NCBI GenBank assembly: GCA_030146915.1
Contig: JASLAT010000034.1
Location: 124,001-188,000 of the forward strand
DNA from: Tissierellales bacterium
GTDB taxonomy: Bacteria > Bacillota > Clostridia > Tissierellales > Tissierellaceae
DNA length: 64,000 bases
Direction: 5' to 3'
In this document: one piece after another, positions 8,220-16,440 of the stretch
Position numbering within the stretch: position 1 is the stretch's first letter
How the letters are laid out: each line of letters opens with the position of its first letter
Translations under genes and position numbers: made by a program
The notes under the pieces: model-generated
What the model saw: the letters and a program-made list of their open reading frames with translations, nothing else
The model's database searches: none
What the model was told of the DNA's origin: nothing

Positions 8220-9092
8220 ATGGCAAATGAAGTTAAAAATAAAAAGAGAAGCCAGTGGGCTGAGGTATGGGATAGATTAAAGTCTAATAAAATGGCAATG
8301 TTAGGGTTGACTATATTAGTTATACTTATATTATTAGCTGTTTTCGCGGATGTAATTGCAGATTATAATGATGTAGCTATTAAAATGGACACATCTATAA
8401 GATTAGAAGGGCCTAGTAAGGATCATATATTAGGAACTGATGAATTTGGTAGGGATATATTTGCAAGGCTAATACATGGAGCGAGGGTTTCTTTAAAAGT
8501 AGGAATTATAGCTGTAGGAATTGCAATAGCTATAGGAGGTACATTAGGAGCTATTGCAGGATATTATGGTGGAGTTTTAGATAATATTATAATGAGGATA
8601 ATGGATGTTTTCTTAGCTATACCAAGTATTTTACTGGCAATCACTATTGTATCTTCTTTAGGTAATACTATGTTAAACCTTATGTTGGCTGTAGGAATAT
8701 CTTCTATACCTAGCTATGCACGTATAGTGAGGGCATCAGTAATATCAGTTAAGGATGAGGAGTTTATAGAAGCAGCTAGAGCTATTGGAGCTAAAGATAG
8801 TAGAATTATAGCTAAACACATAATACCAAATTCGTTGGCACCAGTAATAGTACAAGCTACATTGGGTGTTGCGGGAGCAATATTATCAACTGCTGGACTT
8901 AGTTTTATTGGATTAGGTATAGCAAAACCACAACCAGAATGGGGAGCAATGTTATCGGGTGGTAGAACTTTCTTAAGGGATGCTCCACACGTAACAACAT
9001 TCCCAGGTATTGCAATAATGATAACTATTTTATCACTAAACTTATTAGGTGATGGATTAAGAGATGCTCTTGATCCAAGACTAAGACAGTAG
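8220..9092 (+). CDS. oppC: peptide ABC transporter permease OppC/DppC
   Basis: The second permease subunit, 290 residues. It has the OppC_N leader helix (residues 22-45, KMAMLGLTILVILILLAVFA), the HILGTDEFGRDIFARLIHGA block typical of OppC/DppC, and the EAA loop EEFIEAARAIGAKDSRIIAK with HIIPNSLAP. It pairs with OppB to form the membrane channel. The start has AGGAGGT and lies 15 bases after oppB. Length is normal and nothing unusual is seen. Confidence 0.92.
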   Translation: MANEVKNKKRSQWAEVWDRLKSNKMAMLGLTILVILILLAVFADVIADYNDVAIKMDTSIRLEGPSKDHILGTDEFGRDIFARLIHGARVSLKVGIIAVGIAIAIGGTLGAIAGYYGGVLDNIIMRIMDVFLAIPSILLAITIVSSLGNTMLNLMLAVGISSIPSYARIVRASVISVKDEEFIEAARAIGAKDSRIIAKHIIPNSLAPVIVQATLGVAGAILSTAGLSFIGLGIAKPQPEWGAMLSGGRTFLRDAPHVTTFPGIAIMITILSLNLLGDGLRDALDPRLRQ

Positions 9093-9105
9093 AAGGAGGA
9101 TATAA

Positions 9106-10092
9106 ATGAGTAAAGATTTTTTAAATATAGAAAACCTTCATATACATTATATAACTCAAGATGGAACAGTAAAAGCTGTAAATGGTATAGATCTTGAAAT
9201 AAATAGAGGTGAAACTTTAGGACTAGTTGGAGAAACTGGTGCTGGGAAAACAACAACAGCTTTAGGGATTTTAAGACTTATACCTGATCCACCAGGTAAA
9301 GTTATGGAAGGTAAAATACATTTTGAAGGAAAAGATATATTAAATATTTCAGAAGAAGATATGAGAAAGATTAGGGGAAATAAAGTCTCTATGATATTTC
9401 AAGACCCTATGACTTCTTTAAATCCCGTGATGACTGTAGGTGAACAAATCGCTGAGGTAATTGAAATTCATGAGGATGTAACAAAAGAAGAGGCTAACAA
9501 AAAAGCTAAAGAGATGTTAGAGTTAGTAGGAATATCTGGTGGTAGAGCAGGGGAATACCCGCATCAATTTTCTGGAGGAATGAAACAAAGAGTTGTTATT
9601 GCTATAGCTTTAGCATGTAGTCCGGAGCTTTTAATTGCTGATGAGCCTACTACAGCATTAGATGTAACAATTCAAGCTCAAGTTTTAGATCTTATGAAAA
9701 ATTTGAAAGAAGAATTTAATACTGCTATGTTACTTATAACTCATGATTTAGGAGTTGTAGCGGAGGCTTGTGATAAAGTAGCAATTATGTATGCAGGTGA
9801 AATAGTAGAGTTTGCAGATATTAAAAACCTATTTGAAAATCCAAGTCATCCTTATACAGAAGGACTATTTGGATCAATACCGAATTTAGATGAAGATGTA
9901 GATAGGTTAAAACCAATAAAAGGTCTAATGCCAGACCCAACTAATCTTCCAACAGGATGCAAATTCCATCCTAGGTGTCCTTATGCTACTGAAATTTGTA
10001 AGACAAAAGAACCGGAGAGTATTGACATAGGTAATGGTCATAAAGTTAAATGTTTAATCTATTCCGGTGATGTAGAAAAGGGGGATGCTTAA
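9106..10092 (+). CDS. oppD: peptide ABC transporter ATP-binding protein OppD/DppD
   Basis: The first ATPase subunit, 328 residues. Walker A is GETGAGKTT near residue 43, the signature is FSGGMKQR, Walker B is LLIADEPTTALD, and the switch histidine is in LLITHDLG. The C-terminal oligopeptide-type domain carries the cysteine-rich motif CKFHPRCPYATEIC followed by a further Cys, which in some DppD-type ATPases binds an iron-sulfur cluster. It dimerises with OppF and drives transport. The start has AAGGAGG. It is part of the oppBCDF operon. Confidence 0.92.
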   Translation: MSKDFLNIENLHIHYITQDGTVKAVNGIDLEINRGETLGLVGETGAGKTTTALGILRLIPDPPGKVMEGKIHFEGKDILNISEEDMRKIRGNKVSMIFQDPMTSLNPVMTVGEQIAEVIEIHEDVTKEEANKKAKEMLELVGISGGRAGEYPHQFSGGMKQRVVIAIALACSPELLIADEPTTALDVTIQAQVLDLMKNLKEEFNTAMLLITHDLGVVAEACDKVAIMYAGEIVEFADIKNLFENPSHPYTEGLFGSIPNLDEDVDRLKPIKGLMPDPTNLPTGCKFHPRCPYATEICKTKEPESIDIGNGHKVKCLIYSGDVEKGDA

Positions 10093-10093
10093 C

Positions 10094-11062
10094 ATGAAAG
10101 ACGATGTTATATTAGAAGTAAAAGATTTAAAAAAATATTTCTCTACCCCTAATGGTATGCTACATGCGGTAGATGGGATAAATTTTAAAATAAAGAGAGG
10201 TCAAACATTAGGCATAGTTGGTGAATCTGGATGTGGTAAATCAACTTTAGGTAGGACAATTTTACATTTATTAGAGCCTACTTCAGGAGATATTATATAT
10301 GAGGGTGAGAATATAACCCATATAGATAAAGAAAAGTTTAGAGAATTGAGAAAGGAAATGCAAATTATATTTCAAGACCCTTTTTCATCACTAAATCCTA
10401 GGATGTCAGTAGGAGAAATTATAAAAGAACCTTTAATAATCCAAGGAATTACAAAAAATAAAAAAGAACAAGATGAAATAGTTTTAAAGTTAATGGAGAC
10501 TGTTGGACTAGCAGAAAGACTTATAAATTCATACCCTCATGAGTTAGATGGTGGTAGAAGACAAAGAATAGGTATAGCTAGAGCTTTAGCTTTGGAACCA
10601 AACTTTATTGTAGCTGATGAGCCTGTATCAGCTTTGGATGTTTCTATTCAAGCACAGGTTTTAAATCTTATGCAAGATTTGCAGGAAAAACTAGGTTTAA
10701 CTTATATGTTTATAACTCATGATTTATCAGTTGTAAAACATATATCTGATGAAATACTTGTTATGTATTTGGGAACTTTGGTTGAAAAAGCAAGTTCAGA
10801 GGAGTTGTTTAAGAATCCATTACATCCTTATACAAAAGCTTTATTATCAGCTATCCCAGTTCCTAGCTTAACTGATAAAAGGGAAAAAGTTCTTCTTAAA
10901 GGTGAAATAGCATCACCAATAGAGCCTAAACCAGGATGTAGATTTGCGCCAAGATGTCCATACGCACAAGATATTTGTAAAAATACAAATCCACAAGTAG
11001 AAGAAATAAAACCAGGGCATTTTGTAGTTTGTCATTTTGCAAAAGAAATAAATAAATTATAA
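10094..11062 (+). CDS. oppF: peptide ABC transporter ATP-binding protein OppF/DppF
   Basis: The second ATPase subunit, 322 residues. Walker A is GESGCGKST, Walker B is FIVADEPVSALD, and the C-terminal cysteine motif is CRFAPRCPYAQDIC. The signature reads LDGGRRQR rather than the usual LSGGQRQR; Asp-Gly-Gly-Arg variants occur in this subfamily, so I treat it as natural. The start is set at the ATG nine bases after GGGGG. An in-frame ATG nine bases earlier touches that same G run, leaving no spacer, and overlaps oppD, so it is less likely. A strong bidirectional-looking hairpin closes the operon. Confidence 0.9.
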   Translation: MKDDVILEVKDLKKYFSTPNGMLHAVDGINFKIKRGQTLGIVGESGCGKSTLGRTILHLLEPTSGDIIYEGENITHIDKEKFRELRKEMQIIFQDPFSSLNPRMSVGEIIKEPLIIQGITKNKKEQDEIVLKLMETVGLAERLINSYPHELDGGRRQRIGIARALALEPNFIVADEPVSALDVSIQAQVLNLMQDLQEKLGLTYMFITHDLSVVKHISDEILVMYLGTLVEKASSEELFKNPLHPYTKALLSAIPVPSLTDKREKVLLKGEIASPIEPKPGCRFAPRCPYAQDICKNTNPQVEEIKPGHFVVCHFAKEINKL

Positions 11063-11063
11063 A

Positions 11064-11096
11064 AAATATAACTTCCATTAATGGAAGTTATATTTT
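11064..11096 (+). terminator. intrinsic terminator of oppBCDF
   Basis: A 16-bp perfect stem around ATAACTTCCAT/ATGGAAGTTAT is flanked by A and T runs, ending in ATATTTTT. Confidence 0.88.
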
Positions 11097-11103
11097 TATG
11101 TTT

Positions 11104-11131
11104 TTGAAAATAGAAGAATCTATAGTATAAT
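11104..11131 (+). promoter_or_regulatory. promoter of Xaa-Pro aminopeptidase gene
   Basis: TTGAAA, a 16-base spacer and TATAAT, ending 26 bases before the start codon. Confidence 0.6.
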
Positions 11132-11157
11132 GTATATATGAAAATAAAGGAGGAACT

Positions 11158-12936
11158 ATGGATATAAATAGTAGAATAGATAAACTTAGAAAGTTAATGT
11201 TAAAGTATGATTTAGATGCTTACATTATAAATACATCAGATCCACATAATTCAGAATATTTAGCAGATACTTATAAAACTAGAGAATGGATCTCAGGATT
11301 TACAGGATCTGCAGGTTTAGCTTTGGTAACGCTGAAGGATGCTATATTATGGACAGATGGGAGATATTTTATTCAGGCAGAAAAAGAGATTAAAAATAAT
11401 GAATTTAAATTATATAAGATGAATACACCAGGCTATCCTAATTATGTAGAGTATCTTAAAAATACATTAGATAGTGGTAGTAAGATAGGTTTAAATGGAG
11501 AGGTTTTTTCTCAGAGAGATTTTGAAAAGTTAAGCGAAAGTTTAAGTAAAAAAAATGTAAAATTTAAAACAGACTTAGACCTTATAAATATAATTTGGGA
11601 TGATAGACCAGAAAAACCAAATACTGAAGTTTTTATACATGATATAAAATATACTGGAAAATCAGCTAAAGAAAAGATAAATGAAGTTAGAAATCTTATG
11701 GATAAGGATCAGGTTGATTATTTCCTAGTATCTACGCTAGATGATATTGCATGGTTGTATAATATAAGAGCTAGAGATGTAAAAAATAATCCAGTTTTAA
11801 TTTCTTATGCGGCTGTTAGTAAAGATTCAGCTTATTTATTTACAGATACTAGTAGGATAAATGATGAAGTTAAAATCTTTTTAAGAGAAAACAATATTAA
11901 ATTAAGAGAATATATTCAGATATATGAATATATAGAGTCTATAGATCAAAAAAGTAAAGTATATGTAGAAAAAGATAGATTTAATAGGTTAGCATATTCA
12001 AAGTTAGATAGAAATATCAAAGTTAAGGATGGAATAAACTACACTACAATATTAAAGGCTATAAAAAATGATGTTGAAATAAAAAATCAAAAAAATGCTT
12101 ATATAAAGGATGGAGTAGCTTTAACTAAATTTATATACTGGCTAGATACCAATATAGGTAAGAAAAAAATTACTGAGTTATCTGCTCAGGAAAAACTTTT
12201 ATCCTTTAGAAAAGAACAATCTAACTTTATAGAGCCAAGCTTTGATACTATATCAGCATATAAAGAAAATGCTGCTATGATGCATTATTCTGCAGATGAA
12301 AACTCTAACAAAGAACTCTTAGCTGAAGGGCTTTATTTAGTTGATTCAGGTGGACAATATTTAGATGGTACAACAGATATAACTAGAACTATAGTTTTAG
12401 GCGATATAACTGAAGAAGAAAAAAGAGACTTTACTTTAACTTTCAAAGGTCATACTAATTTAATCACATCAAGATTTTTAGAAGGTTCTACCGGATATTA
12501 TTTAGACGTTCTTGCTAGGATGCCGTTATGGAAGTATGGTATAGATTATAAATGTGGCACTGGTCATGGTATAGGCTATATGTTGAATGTTCATGAAGGC
12601 CCACATAGAATTGCTTTTAATATGAATGAGGAAGTTTTAAGACCTGGTATGATTACTAGTATAGAACCTGGGGTATATAAGAGCGGTAAACACGGAATAA
12701 GATTAGAAAATATTGTTGTTGTTGTTGAGGATTTAAAAAATGAATCAGGTCAATTTTATAAATTTGAACCTTTATCATATGTTCCTATAGATATACGAGG
12801 TTTAGATATTGAAATGCTAACAGAGGAAGAAAAAGCTTGGTTAAACTCTTATCATAGTAAGACTTATGAACTGTTAAGTCCTTACTTAACAAAAGACGAG
12901 TCGAACTGGCTTAAAAAATATACAAAATCAATATAA
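11158..12936 (+). CDS. Xaa-Pro aminopeptidase, M24 family, long form
   Basis: Aminopeptidase P removes the N-terminal residue from peptides with proline second, which fits the upstream peptide permease. The 592 residues are arranged like the long, three-domain (XPNPEP1-type) enzymes: two creatinase N-like domains (about 1-130 and 160-310), then the pita-bread M24 domain and a C-terminal M24_C segment. All five metal ligands can be read: Asp396 and Asp407 (LVDSGGQYLDGTTDITRT), His470 (GTGHGIGYMLNVHEGP), Glu503 (TSIEPGVY) and Glu517 (RLENI). No signal peptide is seen, so it is cytoplasmic. The start has AAGGAGGAAC. The flavodiiron gene follows after 11 bases and is probably co-transcribed. Confidence 0.92.
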   Translation: MDINSRIDKLRKLMLKYDLDAYIINTSDPHNSEYLADTYKTREWISGFTGSAGLALVTLKDAILWTDGRYFIQAEKEIKNNEFKLYKMNTPGYPNYVEYLKNTLDSGSKIGLNGEVFSQRDFEKLSESLSKKNVKFKTDLDLINIIWDDRPEKPNTEVFIHDIKYTGKSAKEKINEVRNLMDKDQVDYFLVSTLDDIAWLYNIRARDVKNNPVLISYAAVSKDSAYLFTDTSRINDEVKIFLRENNIKLREYIQIYEYIESIDQKSKVYVEKDRFNRLAYSKLDRNIKVKDGINYTTILKAIKNDVEIKNQKNAYIKDGVALTKFIYWLDTNIGKKKITELSAQEKLLSFRKEQSNFIEPSFDTISAYKENAAMMHYSADENSNKELLAEGLYLVDSGGQYLDGTTDITRTIVLGDITEEEKRDFTLTFKGHTNLITSRFLEGSTGYYLDVLARMPLWKYGIDYKCGTGHGIGYMLNVHEGPHRIAFNMNEEVLRPGMITSIEPGVYKSGKHGIRLENIVVVVEDLKNESGQFYKFEPLSYVPIDIRGLDIEMLTEEEKAWLNSYHSKTYELLSPYLTKDESNWLKKYTKSI

Positions 12937-12947
12937 GGAGGAAAAGA

Positions 12948-14168
12948 ATGTTTTGTTCTAAGGTAACTGATAACATTTATCAGGCAACAAAAAATATAAA
13001 AGGTATTTTATTTGAAGGTTTGTGGGATATACCAAATGGTGTGTCAGTAAATTCTTATATAGTTAAGGGTGAAAAAACAGCTATAATAGATGGAATGTGG
13101 GATGAAGAAAGTGTACATGAAATATTAGGTTATTTAGAGAAGTTAAATATACCTAAGGAAGAAGTAGAATATTTTATAGTTAATCATATGGAACCAGATC
13201 ACTCTGGATGGCTAACTGCTATTAACCATATAAACCCTAATGCGAAAATAGTTTGTAATTCCAAATCTAAAGATTTAATAGAAACTTTCTATGGTATACA
13301 TGATAATTTGATGGTGGTTGAAGATGGGGATGTTATAGAATTAGGAAATAATCATACTTTAAAAGCTATAATGATACCGAATGTTCATTGGCCAGATACT
13401 ATGGCGATGTATCATAATTTAACTGGAACAGTTTTTTCTTGTGATGCTTTTGGATCATTTGGCTCAGTACCGGAAGAAAATTATGATGATAAATTATCTA
13501 AAGATGAAGTTCAGTTCTATGAAAAAGAAGCTGTAAGATATTATTCAAATATAGTAGCTTCTTTCTCAATGGCGGTTAAGTCAGCTATAAAAAAATGTGC
13601 AGATTTAGATATTAAAATTATCGCTCCAGGACATGGGATTGTATGGAGGGAAAATCCTAAAAAGATAATTGATGATTATGCTAGGTATGCAGATTATCAA
13701 AAAGGGGTTGCCAAAGAAGAGATAACTGTTATATGGGGTTCAATGTATGGAATGACGAAAAAAGCAGTTGATTTAATAGTTAATGTTTTAGATGAGGAAG
13801 GTATTAAATATAATATCCATGAAGTACCTCAAACTCCGGCAGGTACAATACTTTCATCTGCTTGGAATTCAACAGGAGTTATATTAGCAATGCCTACGTA
13901 TGAGTATAAAATGTTTCCGCCAATGGCATCAGTATTAACAGAATTAGGTAAAAAGAGAGTTCAAGGAAGAAAAGCTTTCAGAGTTGGTTCTTATGGCTGG
14001 TCAGGTGGGGCACAAAGAGAATTAGATACTATATTAGAAGATAATAAAATGAACTGGGAGTTTTTAGAGCCGGTAGAGTTTCAAGGTAGACCAGAAGATG
14101 AAGATTTAAGTTTAATAAAAGATAGAGTTAAGGAATTAGTAAAAGAAGTAAGAGAATTAACTAAGTAA
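12948..14168 (+). CDS. fprA: flavodiiron protein (FprA-type A flavoprotein)
   Basis: Flavodiiron proteins reduce O2 to water or NO to N2O with electrons from rubredoxin or F420, protecting anaerobes. The 406 residues give a metallo-beta-lactamase-like domain and a C-terminal flavodoxin domain (from about 255, WGSMYGMTKKAVD). The diiron ligands are visible: His80, Glu82 and Asp84 with His85 in NHMEPDHSGW, His147 in VHWPD, Asp166 in CDAFGSFG and His229 in APGHGI. No rubredoxin or flavin reductase domain is fused, so this is a class A enzyme. The start has AAGGAGG. A strong terminator follows the stop codon. Confidence 0.92.
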   Translation: MFCSKVTDNIYQATKNIKGILFEGLWDIPNGVSVNSYIVKGEKTAIIDGMWDEESVHEILGYLEKLNIPKEEVEYFIVNHMEPDHSGWLTAINHINPNAKIVCNSKSKDLIETFYGIHDNLMVVEDGDVIELGNNHTLKAIMIPNVHWPDTMAMYHNLTGTVFSCDAFGSFGSVPEENYDDKLSKDEVQFYEKEAVRYYSNIVASFSMAVKSAIKKCADLDIKIIAPGHGIVWRENPKKIIDDYARYADYQKGVAKEEITVIWGSMYGMTKKAVDLIVNVLDEEGIKYNIHEVPQTPAGTILSSAWNSTGVILAMPTYEYKMFPPMASVLTELGKKRVQGRKAFRVGSYGWSGGAQRELDTILEDNKMNWEFLEPVEFQGRPEDEDLSLIKDRVKELVKEVRELTK

Positions 14169-14172
14169 TAAG

Positions 14173-14202
14173 ACGGGATATTTTCGGATATCCCGTTTTT
14201 TT
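14173..14202 (+). terminator. intrinsic terminator after flavodiiron gene
   Basis: ACGGGATAT pairs with ATATCCCGT across a TTTCGG loop and is followed by TTTTTTT. Confidence 0.9.
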
Positions 14203-14220
14203 ATAAACTAGGGGGATATT

Positions 14221-16080
14221 ATGTATGGCTTAGAGGACAAGTTGAAAAAATTACCAGATCGTCCTGGTGTTTATATAATGAAAGATAAATCAGAGAATAT
14301 TATATATGTAGGTAAAGCAATTTCACTTAGGAACAGAGTAAGGCAATACTTCCAAGATTCTAAACATAAAGATTTAAAAGTAAAAGTAATGGTTAGTCAC
14401 ATAGATGACTTTGAATATATTATCGTTGATAATGAAGTTGAAGCTTTAATATTAGAAGCAAATTTGATTAAAAAGCATAAACCTAAGTATAACATTTTAT
14501 TAAGAGACGATAAGCAATATCCTTACATTAAGGTGACTATACAGGAAAGATTTCCAAGAGTGTTAAAGACTCGATTAGTTGAAAAAGATGGTGCTAAATA
14601 TTTTGGACCTTATCCAAATGTATCTTCAGTAGATAATGCAATAGAAATAATTAGGGACTTATATCCTATAAGAAATTGTAATCGAAATTTAGAAAAAGGC
14701 TACTCTAGAAGAAGACCTTGTTTGAATTTATTTATAAAAAGATGCATAGGTCCTTGCACTGGAAAAGTTTCTGATGATGAATATGGGAATATGATAAAAG
14801 AAATACTTATGTTTTTAGGTGGAAAAGAGGAGTTATTATTATCTATAATAGAGGATAAAATGTTTGATGCCTCTAAAGAGTTAAGGTTTGAAGATGCTGC
14901 TAAATATCGTGATCAAATAGAGTCTTTAAAGCATCTTTGGGAAAAACAAAAAATAATATCTACAAAAAATCCTACGGATCAAGATATAATAGCTGCAGCT
15001 AAAGGTATAGAAGAAACCTCTATACAGGTGTTTTTTGTAAGGAAAGGTAAAATTATAGGTAGAGAACACTTTATTATAGAGAATAGTTTCAATGAAGATA
15101 TAAAGAGCATATTAAACTCATTTCTAAAACAATTTTATAGTGGTACTGCTTTTATACCAAAGGAGATTGTTATAGAGTCAAATATAGATGACAGACAAGC
15201 TATTGAAAAATGGTTGAGCTTATCTAAGGGAAGTAAGGTTAGTATAATAGTTCCTAAAATAGGTGAAAAGAAAAAATTGGTAGAAATGGTAAAAGAAAAT
15301 GCAAGGGATATGATAAATAAGTATGGTGATAAATTTGTTAGACAAGCAAGGCAGAAACAAGTTGCACTTGTAGACCTAAAAGAAATGTTATATTTAAATA
15401 ATAATATAGATAGGATTGAGGCTTATGATATTTCAAATATATCTGGTAGTAATTCTGTTGCATCTATGGTAGTTTTTGAAAAAGGTCAAGCTAAGAAATC
15501 TGATTATAGAAGATTTAGAATAAAAACAGTTAGCAAATCTGATGATTATGCTAGTATGGAAGAGGTTTTGACAAGGAGATTTACAAGAGGACTTCAAGAA
15601 AGAGAAAAACTTGAAAAGGAGAATGTAGAGTTTAGAGCTTTTTCTAAATTTCCAGACTTAATAATGGTAGATGGTGGAAAAGGTCAGGTTAACCGTGCCT
15701 TATCAGTAATGTATAAATTAGGAATAGATATACCAGTATGTGGCCTAGTTAAAGATGACTTTCATAACACTAGGGGAATCATATATAATAATGAAGAAAT
15801 CAATATGGATAAAGATTCAGAAGTTTTTAAATTAATTTATGAAATACAAGAAGAAGCTCACAGGTTTGCTATTTCTTACCATAGGTCATTAAGAAGCAAA
15901 GATATGTTAAAATCTGAGTTAGATGGTATTCCAGAAATTGGACCAAAGAGAAAAAAAGATTTATTGAAGCATTTTAAAAGTATTGATAAAATAAAAAATG
16001 CGAGTGTCGAAGAACTTTTAGAGGTAAAAAGCATGAATAAAAGTGCTTCTGAGAGTCTAATTAATTACTTCAAAAAATAA
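14221..16080 (+). CDS. uvrC: excinuclease ABC subunit C
   Basis: UvrC makes both incisions in nucleotide excision repair after UvrA and UvrB mark the lesion. The 619 residues contain the N-terminal GIY-YIG nuclease (PGVYIMKDKSENIIYVGKA, residues 14-32), the cysteine region around 157-180, a UVR motif (RFEDAAKYRDQIESLKHLWE, about 222-241) that binds UvrB, the RNase H-like C-terminal nuclease (IEAYDISNISGSNSVASMVV and LIMVDGGKGQVNRA), and a helix-hairpin-helix tail (ELDGIPEIGPKRKKDLLKHF). Length and domain order are normal. The start has AGGGGG. It seems to be a single-gene unit. Confidence 0.95.
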   Translation: MYGLEDKLKKLPDRPGVYIMKDKSENIIYVGKAISLRNRVRQYFQDSKHKDLKVKVMVSHIDDFEYIIVDNEVEALILEANLIKKHKPKYNILLRDDKQYPYIKVTIQERFPRVLKTRLVEKDGAKYFGPYPNVSSVDNAIEIIRDLYPIRNCNRNLEKGYSRRRPCLNLFIKRCIGPCTGKVSDDEYGNMIKEILMFLGGKEELLLSIIEDKMFDASKELRFEDAAKYRDQIESLKHLWEKQKIISTKNPTDQDIIAAAKGIEETSIQVFFVRKGKIIGREHFIIENSFNEDIKSILNSFLKQFYSGTAFIPKEIVIESNIDDRQAIEKWLSLSKGSKVSIIVPKIGEKKKLVEMVKENARDMINKYGDKFVRQARQKQVALVDLKEMLYLNNNIDRIEAYDISNISGSNSVASMVVFEKGQAKKSDYRRFRIKTVSKSDDYASMEEVLTRRFTRGLQEREKLEKENVEFRAFSKFPDLIMVDGGKGQVNRALSVMYKLGIDIPVCGLVKDDFHNTRGIIYNNEEINMDKDSEVFKLIYEIQEEAHRFAISYHRSLRSKDMLKSELDGIPEIGPKRKKDLLKHFKSIDKIKNASVEELLEVKSMNKSASESLINYFKK

Positions 16081-16084
16081 GTTA

Positions 16085-16286
16085 TTGAAATTTCAGCCAA
16101 TAACTTGTACAATGAATATAGAACCTAAATAAAAAGGTTTGCCTATAATTAAATTATTACTACTATTATAAAGAGAGGTTAAGCCTAAGGAATGTAAGAA
16201 TATATTGTAGATTGTCAGAATATTGTAAAATACAATTACATACTAAGAATAGGGTGCTTAGAAAATATTCTTACTATTCTGTTTTT
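16085..16286 (+). other. possible small structured RNA: promoter, structured segment and terminator before nifJ
   Basis: The 360 bases between uvrC and the oxidoreductase gene hold no ORF. They start with TTGAAA, 17 bases and TACAAT (16085-16113), and a hairpin AGAATAG/CTATTCT at 16246-16280 is followed by GTTTTT. The roughly 165-base segment between them contains several inverted repeats, among them TATAAT/ATTATA, ATGTAA/TTACAT, ATTGTA-AAA-TACAAT and CTAAG/CTTAG. This is the layout of an independent small RNA gene, and the length would suit a 6S-like RNA, but I could not confirm a 6S fold. It could also be an attenuated leader of the oxidoreductase gene. The rest of the gap (16287-16440) holds that gene's own promoter. 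Confidence 0.3.
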
Positions 16287-16350
16287 AATATATATATAAG
16301 GATGTATGATGTAGAATAAGTCATCAGAATAGTTTAAATCCTATCCTAGG

Positions 16351-16379
16351 TTGACTTTAGTCTATATAAAACTTATAAT
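16351..16379 (+). promoter_or_regulatory. promoter of pyruvate:ferredoxin oxidoreductase gene
   Basis: TTGACT, a 17-base spacer and TATAAT: the best sigma-A-type promoter in the window, as expected for a highly expressed central enzyme. The start of transcription would be near 16386, giving a leader of about 55 bases. The palindrome CCTAGG lies just upstream of the -35. Confidence 0.8.
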
Positions 16380-16440
16380 TTAGGTAGTGATAATTAAGAA
16401 AAATTTGAATATTTGATTATTTAAAGGAGGACTTATTAAA

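Noticed and set aside
8714..9256. 180-codon minus-strand open frame across oppC and oppD
   Set aside because: It is antisense to two clear permease and ATPase genes, has no ribosome binding site, and its translation is low-complexity with no family motif.
10085..10093. Earlier ATG for oppF overlapping oppD
   Set aside because: The G-rich ribosome binding site abuts this ATG with no spacer but is well placed for the ATG at 10094.
10550..10575. Altered ABC signature LDGGRR in OppF as a possible defect
   Set aside because: This variant is recurrent in the OppF/DppF subfamily; Walker A, Walker B and the switch histidine are intact.
16319..16334. CodY-like AGTCATCAGAATAGT just upstream of the nifJ promoter
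   Set aside because: Only 10 of 15 matches and in AT-rich DNA; indistinguishable from background.
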